The notes under the pieces: model-generated
Told to the model about the DNA's origin: nothing
The model's database searches: none
The model's input: the letters and a program-made list of their open reading frames with translations, nothing else
Made by a program: the position numbers and the translations under genes
Part shown: in pieces, positions 43,114 to 52,276 of the stretch
How positions within the stretch are numbered: the first letter of the stretch is position 1
Layout: every line of letters begins with the position of its first letter
NCBI RefSeq assembly: GCF_003027925.1
Contig: NZ_PYPS01000003.1
Span: 62,001-126,000 of the forward strand
Origin: Micromonospora sp. RP3T
Lineage (GTDB): Bacteria > Actinomycetota > Actinomycetes > Mycobacteriales > Micromonosporaceae
DNA length: 64,000 nt
Reading direction: 5' to 3'

Positions 43114-44355
43114 TCAGTCCTCCCTGACGGTCGGAGCGCTGGTGCGCAACCGCCGGACGTTGACTGTCGCGTATGCGGCGAGCAGGGCCGTGAGCACCGC
43201 GAGGGACAGGGCCGCGATGCCCGGGGCGTACCGGGCGGCCAGGGCGCCCGCGGCGATCGGCGCGAACACCCGCAGGACGTCACCGGTGGTGCCGATCACC
43301 GTCGCCACCCGCCCCTGGAAATGGTCGGGCGTGACGGTGATGGCGCGGGACTGGAAGACGATGGCCACGATGGGTGTGAGTAGGAAGATCAGTCCGAAGA
43401 CGAGTCCGTAGCTCCAGGGTTGTCGGGCCACGGCCAGGAGCGCTACCAGGCCCACCGTCACCCAGGACACGACCGGGATGGCCACCACCGGGCGGACCCG
43501 ACGCAGCACCCCGGGCGCGGCCAGTGCGCCGATCAGGCCGCCAACGCTGGCGATCGCCAGGATCAGGCCGATCGACACCGGCAGGTCGCCACGACGGCCG
43601 GTGACCAGGATGGTGTGGTAGACGAGCGCCCCGAGCACGAAATTGATTCCGGCGGCCCAGAACGTGACGAACCGCAGGAATTTTCGTCCCCACACGAAGC
43701 GGAGCCCGGCCCGGAGATCGGTGAGGAACGAATGACGTGCCGTCCGTTGTGGGGACAGATCCGTCCGGATGGCGGCGACACAGGCAGCGGCGATTAAATA
43801 GGTCATCACGTCGGCCAGGAACGGCATCCAGCGCGCCACCTGGAAAAGCGCGCCACCGAGCATTGGTCCGGCGATCCGCATGGCGTGGTTGCGCGCTTCG
43901 AGCCGGGCCAGTGCCTGCTTGTCGTCGGCGGGCAGCACTCGACGGATGGCCCCCGCGCCGGCCGATTCGTAGCCGGCCTGGGCCACCCCCTCGACGAACG
44001 CGGCGCCGGTCAGGACGGCGAGGGTGGCCGCGTCCGCCGCCAGCGTGGCGGTGACCATGCCGATCGCCCCGGCCGCCACCAGCAGTGCGGTGACCATCAT
44101 GGCCTTGCGGGGCAACCGGTCCGCCAGGACTCCCGCCACCGGCGCGGTGACCAGCCGTCCGGCCAGACCGACGCCGCCGACCAGGCCGGCGGCGGTGGGC
44201 GAGCCGCTGATCGCCAGCGCCACCAGCGGGAGCACCAGACCGGAGGCCTGGGAACCGAGCAGGTTGACGCCGCCGGCGAGCCAGTAGAGGCGAAAGTCGC
44301 GGGACCGGGAGGAATCGAGTGTAAATGGCGATTCACGAGCCGAGGTGGCGGTCAT
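43114..44355 (-). CDS. MFS transporter, probable peptide exporter
   Basis: A 413-residue major facilitator protein with about 12 hydrophobic segments. The loop motif GVLADRLPRKAMM after segment 2 is the MFS signature. ATG at 44355; AGG lies very close to the start codon, so the ribosome site is unusual. It is the first gene of the five-gene RiPP operon and stops 3 bases before the peptidase start. It is likely to export the mature peptide and give self-resistance (inference). No ABC exporter is present. Confidence 0.9.
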   Translation of the reverse strand: MTATSARESPFTLDSSRSRDFRLYWLAGGVNLLGSQASGLVLPLVALAISGSPTAAGLVGGVGLAGRLVTAPVAGVLADRLPRKAMMVTALLVAAGAIGMVTATLAADAATLAVLTGAAFVEGVAQAGYESAGAGAIRRVLPADDKQALARLEARNHAMRIAGPMLGGALFQVARWMPFLADVMTYLIAAACVAAIRTDLSPQRTARHSFLTDLRAGLRFVWGRKFLRFVTFWAAGINFVLGALVYHTILVTGRRGDLPVSIGLILAIASVGGLIGALAAPGVLRRVRPVVAIPVVSWVTVGLVALLAVARQPWSYGLVFGLIFLLTPIVAIVFQSRAITVTPDHFQGRVATVIGTTGDVLRVFAPIAAGALAARYAPGIAALSLAVLTALLAAYATVNVRRLRTSAPTVRED

Positions 44356-44484
44356 CCTCGCGGTCGCTTCGATGGCACACGAATCTCCTACGGGCGAGCA
44401 GGAAGTAAGCGTTCAGGGCAATTTGTGGCGTTGATGGAAGCCATTGTCCTGATTGGTGGCCGAAAGGGGTCGAGCTGTATCCGC

Positions 44485-44513
44485 ACGCTAACACTCGGTA
44501 GCGTGGCTGACAA
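44485..44513 (-). promoter_or_regulatory. Promoter and operator-like repeat of the RiPP operon
   Basis: On the minus strand TTGTCA (44513-44508) and TAGCGT (44490-44485) are 17 bases apart. The inverted repeat ACGCTA-N8-TAGCGT (44485-44504) spans the -10 and spacer, so a dimeric repressor could block it. The transcript would begin near 44478, about 120 bases before the MFS start. Confidence 0.5.
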
Positions 44514-44519
44514 GACAAT

Positions 44520-45216
44520 CTCTCGGCCGGCACCAGGTTGCATCGGTTTAGCTCGATTGTTCCTTGGTGGCGAAATAGTCCTGAGTCGAATGGGTGCCCC
44601 ACCCGGCCGGCGGGCACCGCGCCGTCGGCATGGTCCTGGAGTCCGCCGCCACCGGACGCCGGCGCCCCGGGCTCGGGCCTCCTGGGCCGACCCGGCGGTG
44701 CTGCGCGCCAGCGCGCGGACGAGCAGCCACACGTCCACGGCGGGCGCGAAAGCACAGATCGCCGGCACCGGCCACTCCGTCATTGACGAGTTGCCCGCGG
44801 CTGTCGTCCAGTAGCCGGTGGCATTCCTGGCTGATCTGCGAGAACGGGCGACCCGCGTCCGCGCGGCTCCCGTTCGGCGAAGGTGTGATTGAGCAATGCA
44901 GAAGAAGATGAGGGTACCGGCCCGTACTATCTTTCCCCGGTAGGCATTGATCAGCATGAAGCGACGCCTTGTCGCGGGCCGCGTTCCGTGGTGAGCGAGG
45001 GGTCGGCGTGTCGGGTCGGAAGGGCGAGTCTGGACGCCCTCGGCCAGTCGCTGGTGATCGCGCCCGCGTCGTACCGGATCGCGCTCCCGGCCGTGAGGCC
45101 CGGGCCCAGGGCGACGCCGATGCCCAGGGGCACCTCGATGCGCCCAGTGGCGACGCGATCCGGGCGCCGAGCCCGTTCGGCAGGGTCGCCGACCCTGCAA
45201 GGGAGGAGAAGGCCGG
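44520..45216. other. Long intergenic stretch with no supported gene
   Basis: About 700 bases separate the RiPP operon from the DUF899 gene. Frames here on both strands have poor codon bias. One minus-strand frame of 60 codons (44951-45133, start MPLGIGVALGPGLTAGSAIR) looks hydrophobic and Gly-rich and could be a remnant, but I cannot support it. The right end carries GGAGGAGAAGG, the ribosome site of the next gene. Confidence 0.4.
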
Positions 45217-45954
45217 ATGAGTGGTCCGCAGATCGTGTCCCGTGAGGACTGGCTGCGCGCGCGAATCGAGTTGCTCGACAAGGAGAAGGCGCTCACCGAC
45301 GCGCGGGACGAAGTCTCGGCGGCTCGGCGGGCCCTGCCGATGACACCGGTCGAGAAGGACTACCGGTTTCGGTCCGCGTCGGGTGAGCAGAGCCTGCTCG
45401 ACCTCTTCGAAGGGCGCCGGCAGCTCATCACGTACCACTTCATGTTCGATCCGAGCTGGGACGAGGGCTGCGTGAGCTGTTCGTTCCTCGTCGACAACGT
45501 GGCGCACCTCGGGCATCTGCATTCCCGCGACACGTCGTTCGCGGCCGTCTCCCGGGCGCCGGTGGAGAAGATCGAGAAGTTCAAGGCGCGAATGGGCTGG
45601 ACGATCCCGTGGGTGTCCTCGTTCGGCACCGACTTCAACTACGACTTCAAGGTCACCGTGGACGAGTCCGTCGCCCCGGTCGAGTACAACTACAAAGACA
45701 AGGCGACGCTGGAGCGTGAGGGCCTTACCCACCACATGAGCGGTGAGCAGCACGGGCTGAGCGTCTTCTTCCGGGACGGCTCGAACGTCTTCCACACCTA
45801 TTCCACGTACGGGCGAGGACCGGACATCGTGCTCGGCACCTACAACTACCTCGACTTCACGCCGCTGGGCCGGCAGGAGGTCGGCACCGGAATCATGCTG
45901 TTCAAGCACCATGACACGTACGAGTCAGCGGCGGACGGGCCCAGCTGCCACTGA
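45217..45954 (+). CDS. DUF899-family thioredoxin-like protein
   Basis: A 245-residue protein with ATG at 45217. The start pattern SREDWLRARIELLDKEKALTD and the later LITYHFMFDPSWDEGCVSCSF are typical of DUF899, a thioredoxin-fold family. CVSC lies near residue 88, in the position of the thioredoxin active site. FGTDFNYDFKVT, GLSVFFRDGSNVFHTYSTYGRG and PLGRQE are also family features. The function of the family is unknown; a redox role is likely. It is transcribed away from the RiPP operon. Confidence 0.88.
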   Translation: MSGPQIVSREDWLRARIELLDKEKALTDARDEVSAARRALPMTPVEKDYRFRSASGEQSLLDLFEGRRQLITYHFMFDPSWDEGCVSCSFLVDNVAHLGHLHSRDTSFAAVSRAPVEKIEKFKARMGWTIPWVSSFGTDFNYDFKVTVDESVAPVEYNYKDKATLEREGLTHHMSGEQHGLSVFFRDGSNVFHTYSTYGRGPDIVLGTYNYLDFTPLGRQEVGTGIMLFKHHDTYESAADGPSCH

Positions 45955-46064
45955 CCGGCTCGCTCCCGAACGGTTCGGGCGGGCCGATCCCGCCCGAACC
46001 TTCGACGGTGTCGGCCGCCTCCGGGGAGAGTGGGTTCCGTGCGGGCATGTGCAAACGTCGATGC

Positions 46065-48911
46065 ATGCTGACGTTGCGGCTTCTCGGCCCGATGCAGGTG
46101 CATGCCGCTGGGGTTCGAGTGGACGCGGGTCCGCTTCGGCAACGGACGGTGCTCGCGGCGCTCGCGATCGATGCGGGACGGCCGGTGCAACCGGAGGCGC
46201 TGATCGATCGGGTCTGGGGGCAGGCGCCACCGCTACGGGCACGCCACACCCTGCACGTCTACGTGGCGCGGATCCGCAAGGTGCTCGCCGCGGCCAGCGA
46301 CCTCAGCAGCTGTCCCGCCGCCCTGACCCATCGGTCGGGTGGCTACGTGCTGGAGGTGGATCCGGACGCTGTCGACGCGCACCGCTTCCAATCCCTGCTC
46401 GACCGTGCCCTGCCCGGCCGCGATCCGGTGCGGGAGCGTGCGGAGCTGCTGAGGGCCGCACTCGACCTGTGGCGTGATCGTCCGTTGGCCGACCTCTCCG
46501 GCGAGTGGGTCGAGCAGGTGCGGGAGCAGTGGCAGCAGAAGCGCATCATCGCGCTCACCTCCTGGTCGGCCGCGGCGGTGGAACTCGACACCCCGGAACT
46601 GGTGCTTCCCGAACTCCTCCAGGCCAGTGCCGACCATCCGCTGGTGGAGACCCTGGTGGCGGCGTTGATGCGGGCGTACGCCGCAGCCGGCCGCGGCGCG
46701 GAGGCGCTGTGCCACTACGCGGCGACCCGCCGATTGCTGGCGGAGCAACTGGGCACCGAGCCGGGACGGGAACTCCGGGCCCTGCACGGGAAGCTGCTGC
46801 GCGGCGACCTCGTGCCGGTGTCGTCGGTGTCGGCGCTGAGCCGCCCGCGACAAGCCGAGCCGGAGGGTCTCGGCGGCGGTGCGGCCGACCGGGCCCTCGA
46901 CGGACTCACCCGGCCGGCGCAGGTGCCGCGCGCGGTGCCTCGCCTCGTCGGCCGGGAGGCCGAGCTGGCGACGCTCGACAGGGTGGTGGTCGGCCCGGCG
47001 GTGGTGGTCGTCTCGGGCATGGCAGGGGTGGGCAAGACGGCCCTGGTGGTGCACTGGGCCCACCGCGCCGCGCGTGAGTTCCCGGACGGGCAGCTCTACT
47101 GCGACTTCGGTGGGTTCGGTCCCGCCGAGGTGCCGGTCCCGCCCGAGGTGGCGCTGGGCGACTTCCTCCAGGCGCTCGGGGTGCCGTCCCCGCAGATGCC
47201 GATCGGGGTGGCGGCGCTGGCGGCCCTCTACCGCAGCCTGCTCGCCACCCGGCGCATGGTGGTCGTGTTGGACAACGCCCGTACCGCCGACCAGGTCCGC
47301 CCCCTGCTGCCCGCCGCCTCCCGGAGCGTGGTGCTGGTGACGAGCCGCGACTGTCTCACCGGCCTGGTGGCGGTCACGGCTGCTCAGCCGCTCGCTCTCG
47401 GCCCGCTTCCACCACCGGCCGCCCGCGCGCTGCTGGGCTCGCGGCTCGGGAACCGTCGCGGCACGACGACGGATGCGCTCGGCGACATCGTCGCCGCATG
47501 CGGCGGTCTTCCGCTCGCTCTGACGATCGCGGGCGCGCGCCTGGCCACCCGCCCCCTGCTGTCGGTGCCGCAGCTGGCCGCGGAACTGCTGGCCGCCGGG
47601 ACACTCGACGCCCTCGACGGCGGCGACGCCCACACCGACGTCCGCACCGTCCTCTCCTGGTCCTACCGGACGCTGACGGATCGACCCGCACGGCTGTTCC
47701 GGCTGCTCGCGCTCCAGCCCTGGCAGGAGGTCACGGTGCCGGCCGCCGCCAGCGTGGCCGGGATGTCCCCGGCGCAGGCGGAGCGGGCATTGGCCACCCT
47801 CGCCCGCCTGCACCTGATCGACGAGTCAGCGCCTGGACGCTTCCGGCAGCACGACGTTCTCCACCGGTACGCCACCGAACTGCTGCACGCGAGCGAGACC
47901 GCCGCCGAGCGGAGCGCCGCGCGTGACCGGCTGCTGACGCACTACGCCGGCACTGCCGTCGCCGCCGCACGCCTGCTCGAACCGCACCGCGAGATGCCGC
48001 CGGTGCCGCCGGCCGGGCCGGACGTGTGCCCGGTCGTCCTGGACGACGTCGGTGCGGCCCGGCAATGGCTGGACACCAACCGGGCCGTACTGGTGAGCGC
48101 TGCGCGAGAGGCCCACGCGACCGGTGCCCACCCGGCGGCCGGGCTGATCGCCGCCGCTCTGGCCACCTATCTGCAGCGGCATGGGCACTGGCACGACCAG
48201 GCCACCGTCGCGCGCATCGCGCTGCGCGCGGCGGTATGCCTCGGTGACGGTGCGGCGCGTGCGCTCGCGCACCGGGGCACGGCACGCGCGTTGCTCCGCC
48301 TGCACCGCTACGCCGAAGCCGAGGTGCATCTGCGCCGTTCCCTGCGCCTGGACCGGCGCCTCGGTGACCCCCTGGGGCAGGCCCGGGCACTGAACGGTCT
48401 GGCTCTCGTGGCGCAGCGCCGCCGCCGCTACGCCGAAGCGCTCCGCCGCAACGGCGAGGGACTGGCCCTGTTCCTCGCCGCCGGCCACCTCAGCGGCGCC
48501 GCCTCCACGCTCAACGACATCGGCTGGCAACAGACCCTGCTCGGACGACACCGGCACGCTCTCTCCTCCTGCGAGCAGGCTCGGGTCTGGCTCGGCCGGC
48601 TCGGCGACACGCATGGTCAGGCATGCGCCTGGGACAGCCTGGGCCACATCCACGCCCGACTCGGCAGCCACGGCCTGGCGGCCCGGTGCTTCCGCCAGGC
48701 GGTGCAGCTGTTCCAGCCACTCGGCGATCGCTACCTGCAGGCGCAGGCTCTGATCAACAGCGGTGTCAACGAGATGGCGCGGGCGAGGCGTCACGATGCT
48801 GTCCGGTCGTGGCAGGAGGCGCTGGCGATCCTGGAGGGGCTGGGCAGCCCGGAGGCGCGAACCGTCCGGCGCCTGCTGGCGGACGGCGGCGCGACTCCCA
48901 CCTGCCGTTGA
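46065..48911 (+). CDS. AfsR/SARP-type regulator (BTAD, NB-ARC, TPR)
   Basis: A 948-residue regulator; ATG at 46065 (MLTLRLLGPMQV) is chosen over ATGs at 46008 and 46047 because it opens the conserved domain. Residues 1-95 are an OmpR-type winged helix, about 100-245 the bacterial transcriptional activation domain (LLRAALDLWRDRPLADLSGEW), and about 300-560 an NB-ARC ATPase with P-loop GMAGVGKT (Lys324). The C-terminal third holds TPR-like repeats (HLRRSLRLDRRLGDPLGQARALNGLALVAQ pattern, in units of about 40). Such proteins activate secondary metabolism in actinomycetes. The target is unknown; the RiPP operon 1.7 kb away is one candidate. It ends one base from the convergent lipoprotein stop. 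Confidence 0.9.
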   Translation: MLTLRLLGPMQVHAAGVRVDAGPLRQRTVLAALAIDAGRPVQPEALIDRVWGQAPPLRARHTLHVYVARIRKVLAAASDLSSCPAALTHRSGGYVLEVDPDAVDAHRFQSLLDRALPGRDPVRERAELLRAALDLWRDRPLADLSGEWVEQVREQWQQKRIIALTSWSAAAVELDTPELVLPELLQASADHPLVETLVAALMRAYAAAGRGAEALCHYAATRRLLAEQLGTEPGRELRALHGKLLRGDLVPVSSVSALSRPRQAEPEGLGGGAADRALDGLTRPAQVPRAVPRLVGREAELATLDRVVVGPAVVVVSGMAGVGKTALVVHWAHRAAREFPDGQLYCDFGGFGPAEVPVPPEVALGDFLQALGVPSPQMPIGVAALAALYRSLLATRRMVVVLDNARTADQVRPLLPAASRSVVLVTSRDCLTGLVAVTAAQPLALGPLPPPAARALLGSRLGNRRGTTTDALGDIVAACGGLPLALTIAGARLATRPLLSVPQLAAELLAAGTLDALDGGDAHTDVRTVLSWSYRTLTDRPARLFRLLALQPWQEVTVPAAASVAGMSPAQAERALATLARLHLIDESAPGRFRQHDVLHRYATELLHASETAAERSAARDRLLTHYAGTAVAAARLLEPHREMPPVPPAGPDVCPVVLDDVGAARQWLDTNRAVLVSAAREAHATGAHPAAGLIAAALATYLQRHGHWHDQATVARIALRAAVCLGDGAARALAHRGTARALLRLHRYAEAEVHLRRSLRLDRRLGDPLGQARALNGLALVAQRRRRYAEALRRNGEGLALFLAAGHLSGAASTLNDIGWQQTLLGRHRHALSSCEQARVWLGRLGDTHGQACAWDSLGHIHARLGSHGLAARCFRQAVQLFQPLGDRYLQAQALINSGVNEMARARRHDAVRSWQEALAILEGLGSPEARTVRRLLADGGATPTCR

Positions 48912-48912
48912 C

Positions 48913-49872
48913 TCAGGCAGGTGGCCGGGTGCCGTCGTGGGCCGGCGAGAGTGCGGCGTCGACCTGCGGATCACCGAGCACGGCCCGCGCCCGCCGCACC
49001 CCCTCGTCCAGGGCGCTCGCCAAGCCGGCCAGTTCGGCGCGCTGGTCCGCCGGCAACGCCCGCGCGGCGGCCCGCCGCAGGTCGAGCTCGGTCCGCGCGA
49101 GCCCCGCAGCCCGGTTGCAGTCGGCGTCCTGGATCGCGATGGCGATCTCTCGTTTCCGGTCCACCTTCTGCGACACCAGATGTTTCCGTAGCTCCTTGGG
49201 GTTCTCGTACCGAAGACCGTGCTGGGCCATGCACCGGCCCCACTCCCGCAGGGGCGCCTGTAGCCGCGGATCGGCGGCCACTGTCCGGGCGAGCGTCATG
49301 TTGATCCCCGACGGCAGAAAGGTCACCCGGGCCCAGGTGGTGACATCCCCGAACACGACAGCGTGCGCCCGGGCGGTGCAGCCCTCCACGGGATACCCCA
49401 CCTCTCCGGCCCCCGGGACCCGCAACTGTGCCACCTTGTGCGACCGGCCGAACAACGCCTCGTCGAGGCGGGCGCCGCCGGAGGCGCGGGGCCGCTCTCC
49501 GGCGGAGCCGCGGCCCGCATCGGCCAGTCCGTACCCGTCACGCCGTCGACCTGCCACGTTCAGCGCGCGATCCTCGTCCGAGCCCGGTGGCGGGCGGTAC
49601 ACGAAACCGGACCAGGTGAGCCCGGCGGCGCGTACGCAGCGCTGCGTCGCCCGCTCGTCGGCCAGTTCGACGACGTAGTTCCGGTCGGGGTAGGCACCGG
49701 AGCTGGTGGCCAGGTCGATCGCGGCGGTCGCCAGTTCGGGTCCCGCCTCCGGAGGTTCGGTCACGGCCGCGGTGGTGGGGGTGGTCTGCGGCTGCCCCCC
49801 GCAGCCGGAGAGCACCCCCACCAGCAGGGCCGACAATGCCAGGAGCCGCATTCGGCGTGCCTCGCGCATCAC
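48913..49872 (-). CDS. Predicted lipoprotein of unknown function
   Basis: A 319-residue protein (GTG at 49872 or ATG at 49869). The N-terminus LLALSALLVGVLSGCGG has a lipobox (LSGC), so it should be lipid-anchored outside the membrane. The mature part has a Pro/Thr-rich spacer and then a Cys-containing globular region (TQRCVRAAGLTW, EGCTARAHAVVFG, WGRCMAQHGLRYENP, DADCNRAAGL). The pattern of Cys and the WGRCMxxxG motif occurs in many actinobacterial lipoproteins of unknown role. It is 27 bases downstream of the I36-type gene. Confidence 0.82.
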   Translation of the reverse strand: MMREARRMRLLALSALLVGVLSGCGGQPQTTPTTAAVTEPPEAGPELATAAIDLATSSGAYPDRNYVVELADERATQRCVRAAGLTWSGFVYRPPPGSDEDRALNVAGRRRDGYGLADAGRGSAGERPRASGGARLDEALFGRSHKVAQLRVPGAGEVGYPVEGCTARAHAVVFGDVTTWARVTFLPSGINMTLARTVAADPRLQAPLREWGRCMAQHGLRYENPKELRKHLVSQKVDRKREIAIAIQDADCNRAAGLARTELDLRRAAARALPADQRAELAGLASALDEGVRRARAVLGDPQVDAALSPAHDGTRPPA

Positions 49873-49899
49873 CAGCCAGCCTTCCTCTTCAGCGTGAGC

Positions 49900-50289
49900 T
49901 CAGCGCGGCGAGCACCAGTGGACCGAGGAGACGATGTCCTCCCAGGAGCCGACCGGGCTCGGGCCGGGATCGGTGTTCATGTAGGCCCGGTAGGCCCCGA
50001 GCGCCATGGGCAGGTTGGTGCCCGCGTAACCGGGGTCCGTCCAGAGGTAGACCCAGCAGGTCCTGCCGTTGTTGAACGCCGAGGACGCCTTGTCGTTCGC
50101 GGTGCCGATACTGCTGTTGTCGTACTTCCCCTGCCAGCGCAGGCCGGTGAAGTTCCGGTCCCACCACAGGCAGACATGCTCGTCCGGGCAGTCTCCGCGG
50201 CCGTCCGCCTGGGCCGGCGCGGCGAACGCGGTTGCCGCCGCCGCGACGACGCCGAACATGACCGCCGCACGTTGCACGCTCTTCCGCAT
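49900..50289 (-). CDS. Peptidase inhibitor I36-like secreted protein
   Basis: A 129-residue secreted protein, ATG at 50289 behind GGAGGAG. The signal peptide ends near AAPAQADG. The mature part, about 100 residues, has CPDEHVCLWWDRNFTG and later CWVYLWTDPGYAG, resembling the I36 (SMPI-like) metalloprotease inhibitors and the related gamma-crystallin-like domain with paired Cys. It could inhibit an extracellular protease; several proteases are encoded nearby. Inhibition is family-based inference only. Confidence 0.75.
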   Translation of the reverse strand: MRKSVQRAAVMFGVVAAAATAFAAPAQADGRGDCPDEHVCLWWDRNFTGLRWQGKYDNSSIGTANDKASSAFNNGRTCWVYLWTDPGYAGTNLPMALGAYRAYMNTDPGPSPVGSWEDIVSSVHWCSPR

Positions 50290-50634
50290 GGCTCTCCTCC
50301 GATCGTTGCGGTTCGTCTCTCCGGCGGTGCGGGCTGGGGTCCCGCGCCGCCGGCGGACACCAGCGTCGACGACCGGAGTCAACCGATTCCTTCAGAGCGC
50401 TCAAATACCCGGGTCACCGGCTCGCGACCGGCCCTCCTGCTCCGCCGCGGCGCGGGCAGGGCCGGCAGGCGTTCGACATTCGTCTGATCCGTCGCTCTTT
50501 GCTCCATCTGACGGTGACCGGTCCCGCCGGACGTATCAAACGCGCCGCCCCGCGCTCCTGAACAACGTCACCGCGTCGGCCGGGTAGGCGACAACGCCGG
50601 GTCGGCGGTCCCTCGACGATGGGAGAAGCCTGTC
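50290..50634. other. Divergent intergenic region
   Basis: About 345 bases between the I36-type gene and the next secreted protein on the opposite strand. It must hold both promoters. No gene or strong repeat is seen. GGGAGAA just before 50635 is the ribosome site of the plus-strand gene. Confidence 0.4.
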
Positions 50635-51663
50635 ATGGGCAACGTAGGAAGACGTGTCCGTCGCTCGGCGCTGGCCGTGCTCACCGGCACCGCGCTGGCC
50701 GCCCTGCTGGCGGTCACCACGGCCGCCGCCGCGCCGGTCGAGGCGCGGCAGGACAAGGCGGCGGCGGCCCGCACCGACGTCTACATCCGGGACGTCGCCG
50801 CCGACGTCGGCGTCCAGCCCCACTCGTACAACCCGCTGTGGGCCAGCCCCGACATCAAGGTCTGCCCGACCGCCGTCGAGTGCGCCGTCAGCCAGAACCC
50901 GATCGTCGGCGTCACCAACTACCTCTTCGTCAAGCTGCGTAACCCCGGCCCGTACGGCACCGGCACCAGCAGCGGCGTGCTGCGGGTCTACCGGACGACG
51001 CCGGGTGGCGGTGCCGTCTGGCCGACGCACTGGACCCAGATCGGCGCGATGAGCGTGACCGCCTTCGCCGGCACCACGACCGTGACGATCCCGTGGACCG
51101 GAGTGCCCGGACCGGGTCACTTCTGCCTGCTGGCCAGATGGGTGTCCGCCACCGACCCGATGACCTTCGAAGGGCCGGACATCAGCACCAACACCCGGAA
51201 CAACAACAACATCGCCTGGCGCAACGTCGACTCGGTGCGGCTCGTCGCGGGCGGGACGCCGGTCGTACGGCCGTTCGCCATCGGCAACTCGCTCCGGGTG
51301 CCGACCAGGAACGACCTGGTCTTCACGCAGCCGGGGGAGCCGATCCAGGACATCGGCGGCCGGGTCGTCGTCGACCTCGGGCCGACTCTGTTCGAGCGGT
51401 GGCAGGCCGGCGGCAAGGTCGGCACCGGCGTACGTGAGGTCGGCAAGAACCAACTGGAGGTCGTCGAACCGGCGAAGGCCAGCCTCGGCAACCTGCTGCT
51501 GGAACCGGGTGAGCGGGTCGAGTTCTCCCTCACCTTCGCGGCCGCGGTCCCCTCGGACAAGGAGTTCACGCTCGACGTGACCCAGTTCGGCCCGGACACG
51601 AGCGGGGCGGAACGGACCGACCTCGGTGGGGTGGAGTACCTGATCGGCGTCGGGCGGCAGTAG
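50635..51663 (+). CDS. Secreted protein with Ig/CARDB-like domains
   Basis: A 342-residue protein, ATG at 50635. A signal peptide of about 33 residues (hydrophobic core LTGTALAALLAVTTAAAAP) precedes a beta-rich mature region. TDVYIRDVAADVGVQPH, NYLFVKLRNPGPYGTG and VRLVAGG suggest an Ig-like or CARDB-type adhesive fold; ERVEFSLTFAA near the C-terminus suggests a second sandwich. No catalytic motif is seen and the exact role is unknown. Confidence 0.72.
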   Translation: MGNVGRRVRRSALAVLTGTALAALLAVTTAAAAPVEARQDKAAAARTDVYIRDVAADVGVQPHSYNPLWASPDIKVCPTAVECAVSQNPIVGVTNYLFVKLRNPGPYGTGTSSGVLRVYRTTPGGGAVWPTHWTQIGAMSVTAFAGTTTVTIPWTGVPGPGHFCLLARWVSATDPMTFEGPDISTNTRNNNNIAWRNVDSVRLVAGGTPVVRPFAIGNSLRVPTRNDLVFTQPGEPIQDIGGRVVVDLGPTLFERWQAGGKVGTGVREVGKNQLEVVEPAKASLGNLLLEPGERVEFSLTFAAAVPSDKEFTLDVTQFGPDTSGAERTDLGGVEYLIGVGRQ

Positions 51664-51675
51664 CCCGGCCACCGG

Positions 51676-51747
51676 CGGGGGTCGCGGGCCTGGGCACCCG
51701 CGGCCCCCGCGCGCTCGCCGGGACGGTCCGGGTGTCCCGGCGAGCGC
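51676..51747. terminator. Double hairpin between convergent genes
   Basis: Two strong stems lie after the 51663 stop. The first (51676-51709) pairs CGGGGG with CCCCCG and GCGGG with CCCGC. The second (51711-51724 with 51734-51747) is a perfect 14-bp stem, GCGCTCGCCGGGAC with its complement, and a 9-base loop. They face a minus-strand gene ending at 51815 and probably serve both directions. Confidence 0.65.
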
Positions 51748-51814
51748 CGCCGTTCCGGGCGACGGGGCCGGTCGCGGAGCCGTCGCGGTTGTTGGCGGCG
51801 GCGCCGGCGGTGGG

Positions 51815-52276
51815 TCAGCGCAGCGAGACCCAGGTGGTGGCCACCACGTAGCCGCCGGTGTGGGCGCGCAGCCGGACCGGGCCGGGCGGGGGAGCGCCCA
51901 GCGAGAAGAAGCCGACCGCGTCGACCGGCGCCTCCGCGTACGTGCCCGAGGCGGTCTGCGCGGACACCCGCCCACCCCGGGGCGGGGAGAGCTGACCGAC
52001 GATGCCGGCGTCGGACACCTCGATCTCCAGCGCCACCACGGCACTGCGGAACGACAGCGTGCGCGTCGACCCGGCCGACCGGGTCAGCGCCGGGGCCGTG
52101 TCGCACGCCGAGTCGAACATCAGCTCGGCGAGCGCCACCTCCTGGTCGACGTCTCGCCAGGCGAACGCCGCCCGCGCGGCGGTCAGGAACTCCTCCGGGA
52201 CCGACCCGGATTCCCGCAGCGCCGCACCCAGCTCGGCGGTCAGGGCCGCGTCATCGGCCGGCGGCAACGGCTCCAT
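51815..52276 (-). CDS. 153-residue partner protein of the sigma/S8/CHAT cluster
   Basis: The start is ATG at 52276 with GGAGG eight bases upstream; a GTG at 52285 is too close to that site. The first half is helical and acidic (AFAWRDVDQEVALAELMFDS). The second is beta-rich and ends like a carboxypeptidase-regulatory prealbumin fold (GQLSPPRGG, SGTYAEAPVDAVGFFSL, PVRLRA). It overlaps the sigma gene by 26 bases. Position suggests control of the sigma factor or a link to the protease pair, but no anti-sigma zinc motif (HxxxCxxC) is present. Confidence 0.7.
   Translation of the reverse strand: MEPLPPADDAALTAELGAALRESGSVPEEFLTAARAAFAWRDVDQEVALAELMFDSACDTAPALTRSAGSTRTLSFRSAVVALEIEVSDAGIVGQLSPPRGGRVSAQTASGTYAEAPVDAVGFFSLGAPPPGPVRLRAHTGGYVVATTWVSLR

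Noticed and set aside
44951..45133. 60-codon hydrophobic, Gly-rich minus-strand frame
   Set aside because: No ribosome site, no conserved partner and weak codon bias; kept only as a comment on the intergenic stretch.
44548..45912. 454-codon minus-strand frame over the DUF899 gene
   Set aside because: The plus strand has a full DUF899 protein with a good ribosome site; the minus frame has no recognisable domain.
49900..50289. Secreted 129-residue protein considered as part of the RiPP system
   Set aside because: It is 5.5 kb away with its own signal peptide and resembles I36 inhibitors; no linkage evidence.
51815..52276. 153-residue protein considered as a classical anti-sigma factor
   Set aside because: No ZAS zinc motif and no membrane helix; the C-terminal half looks like a beta-sandwich.
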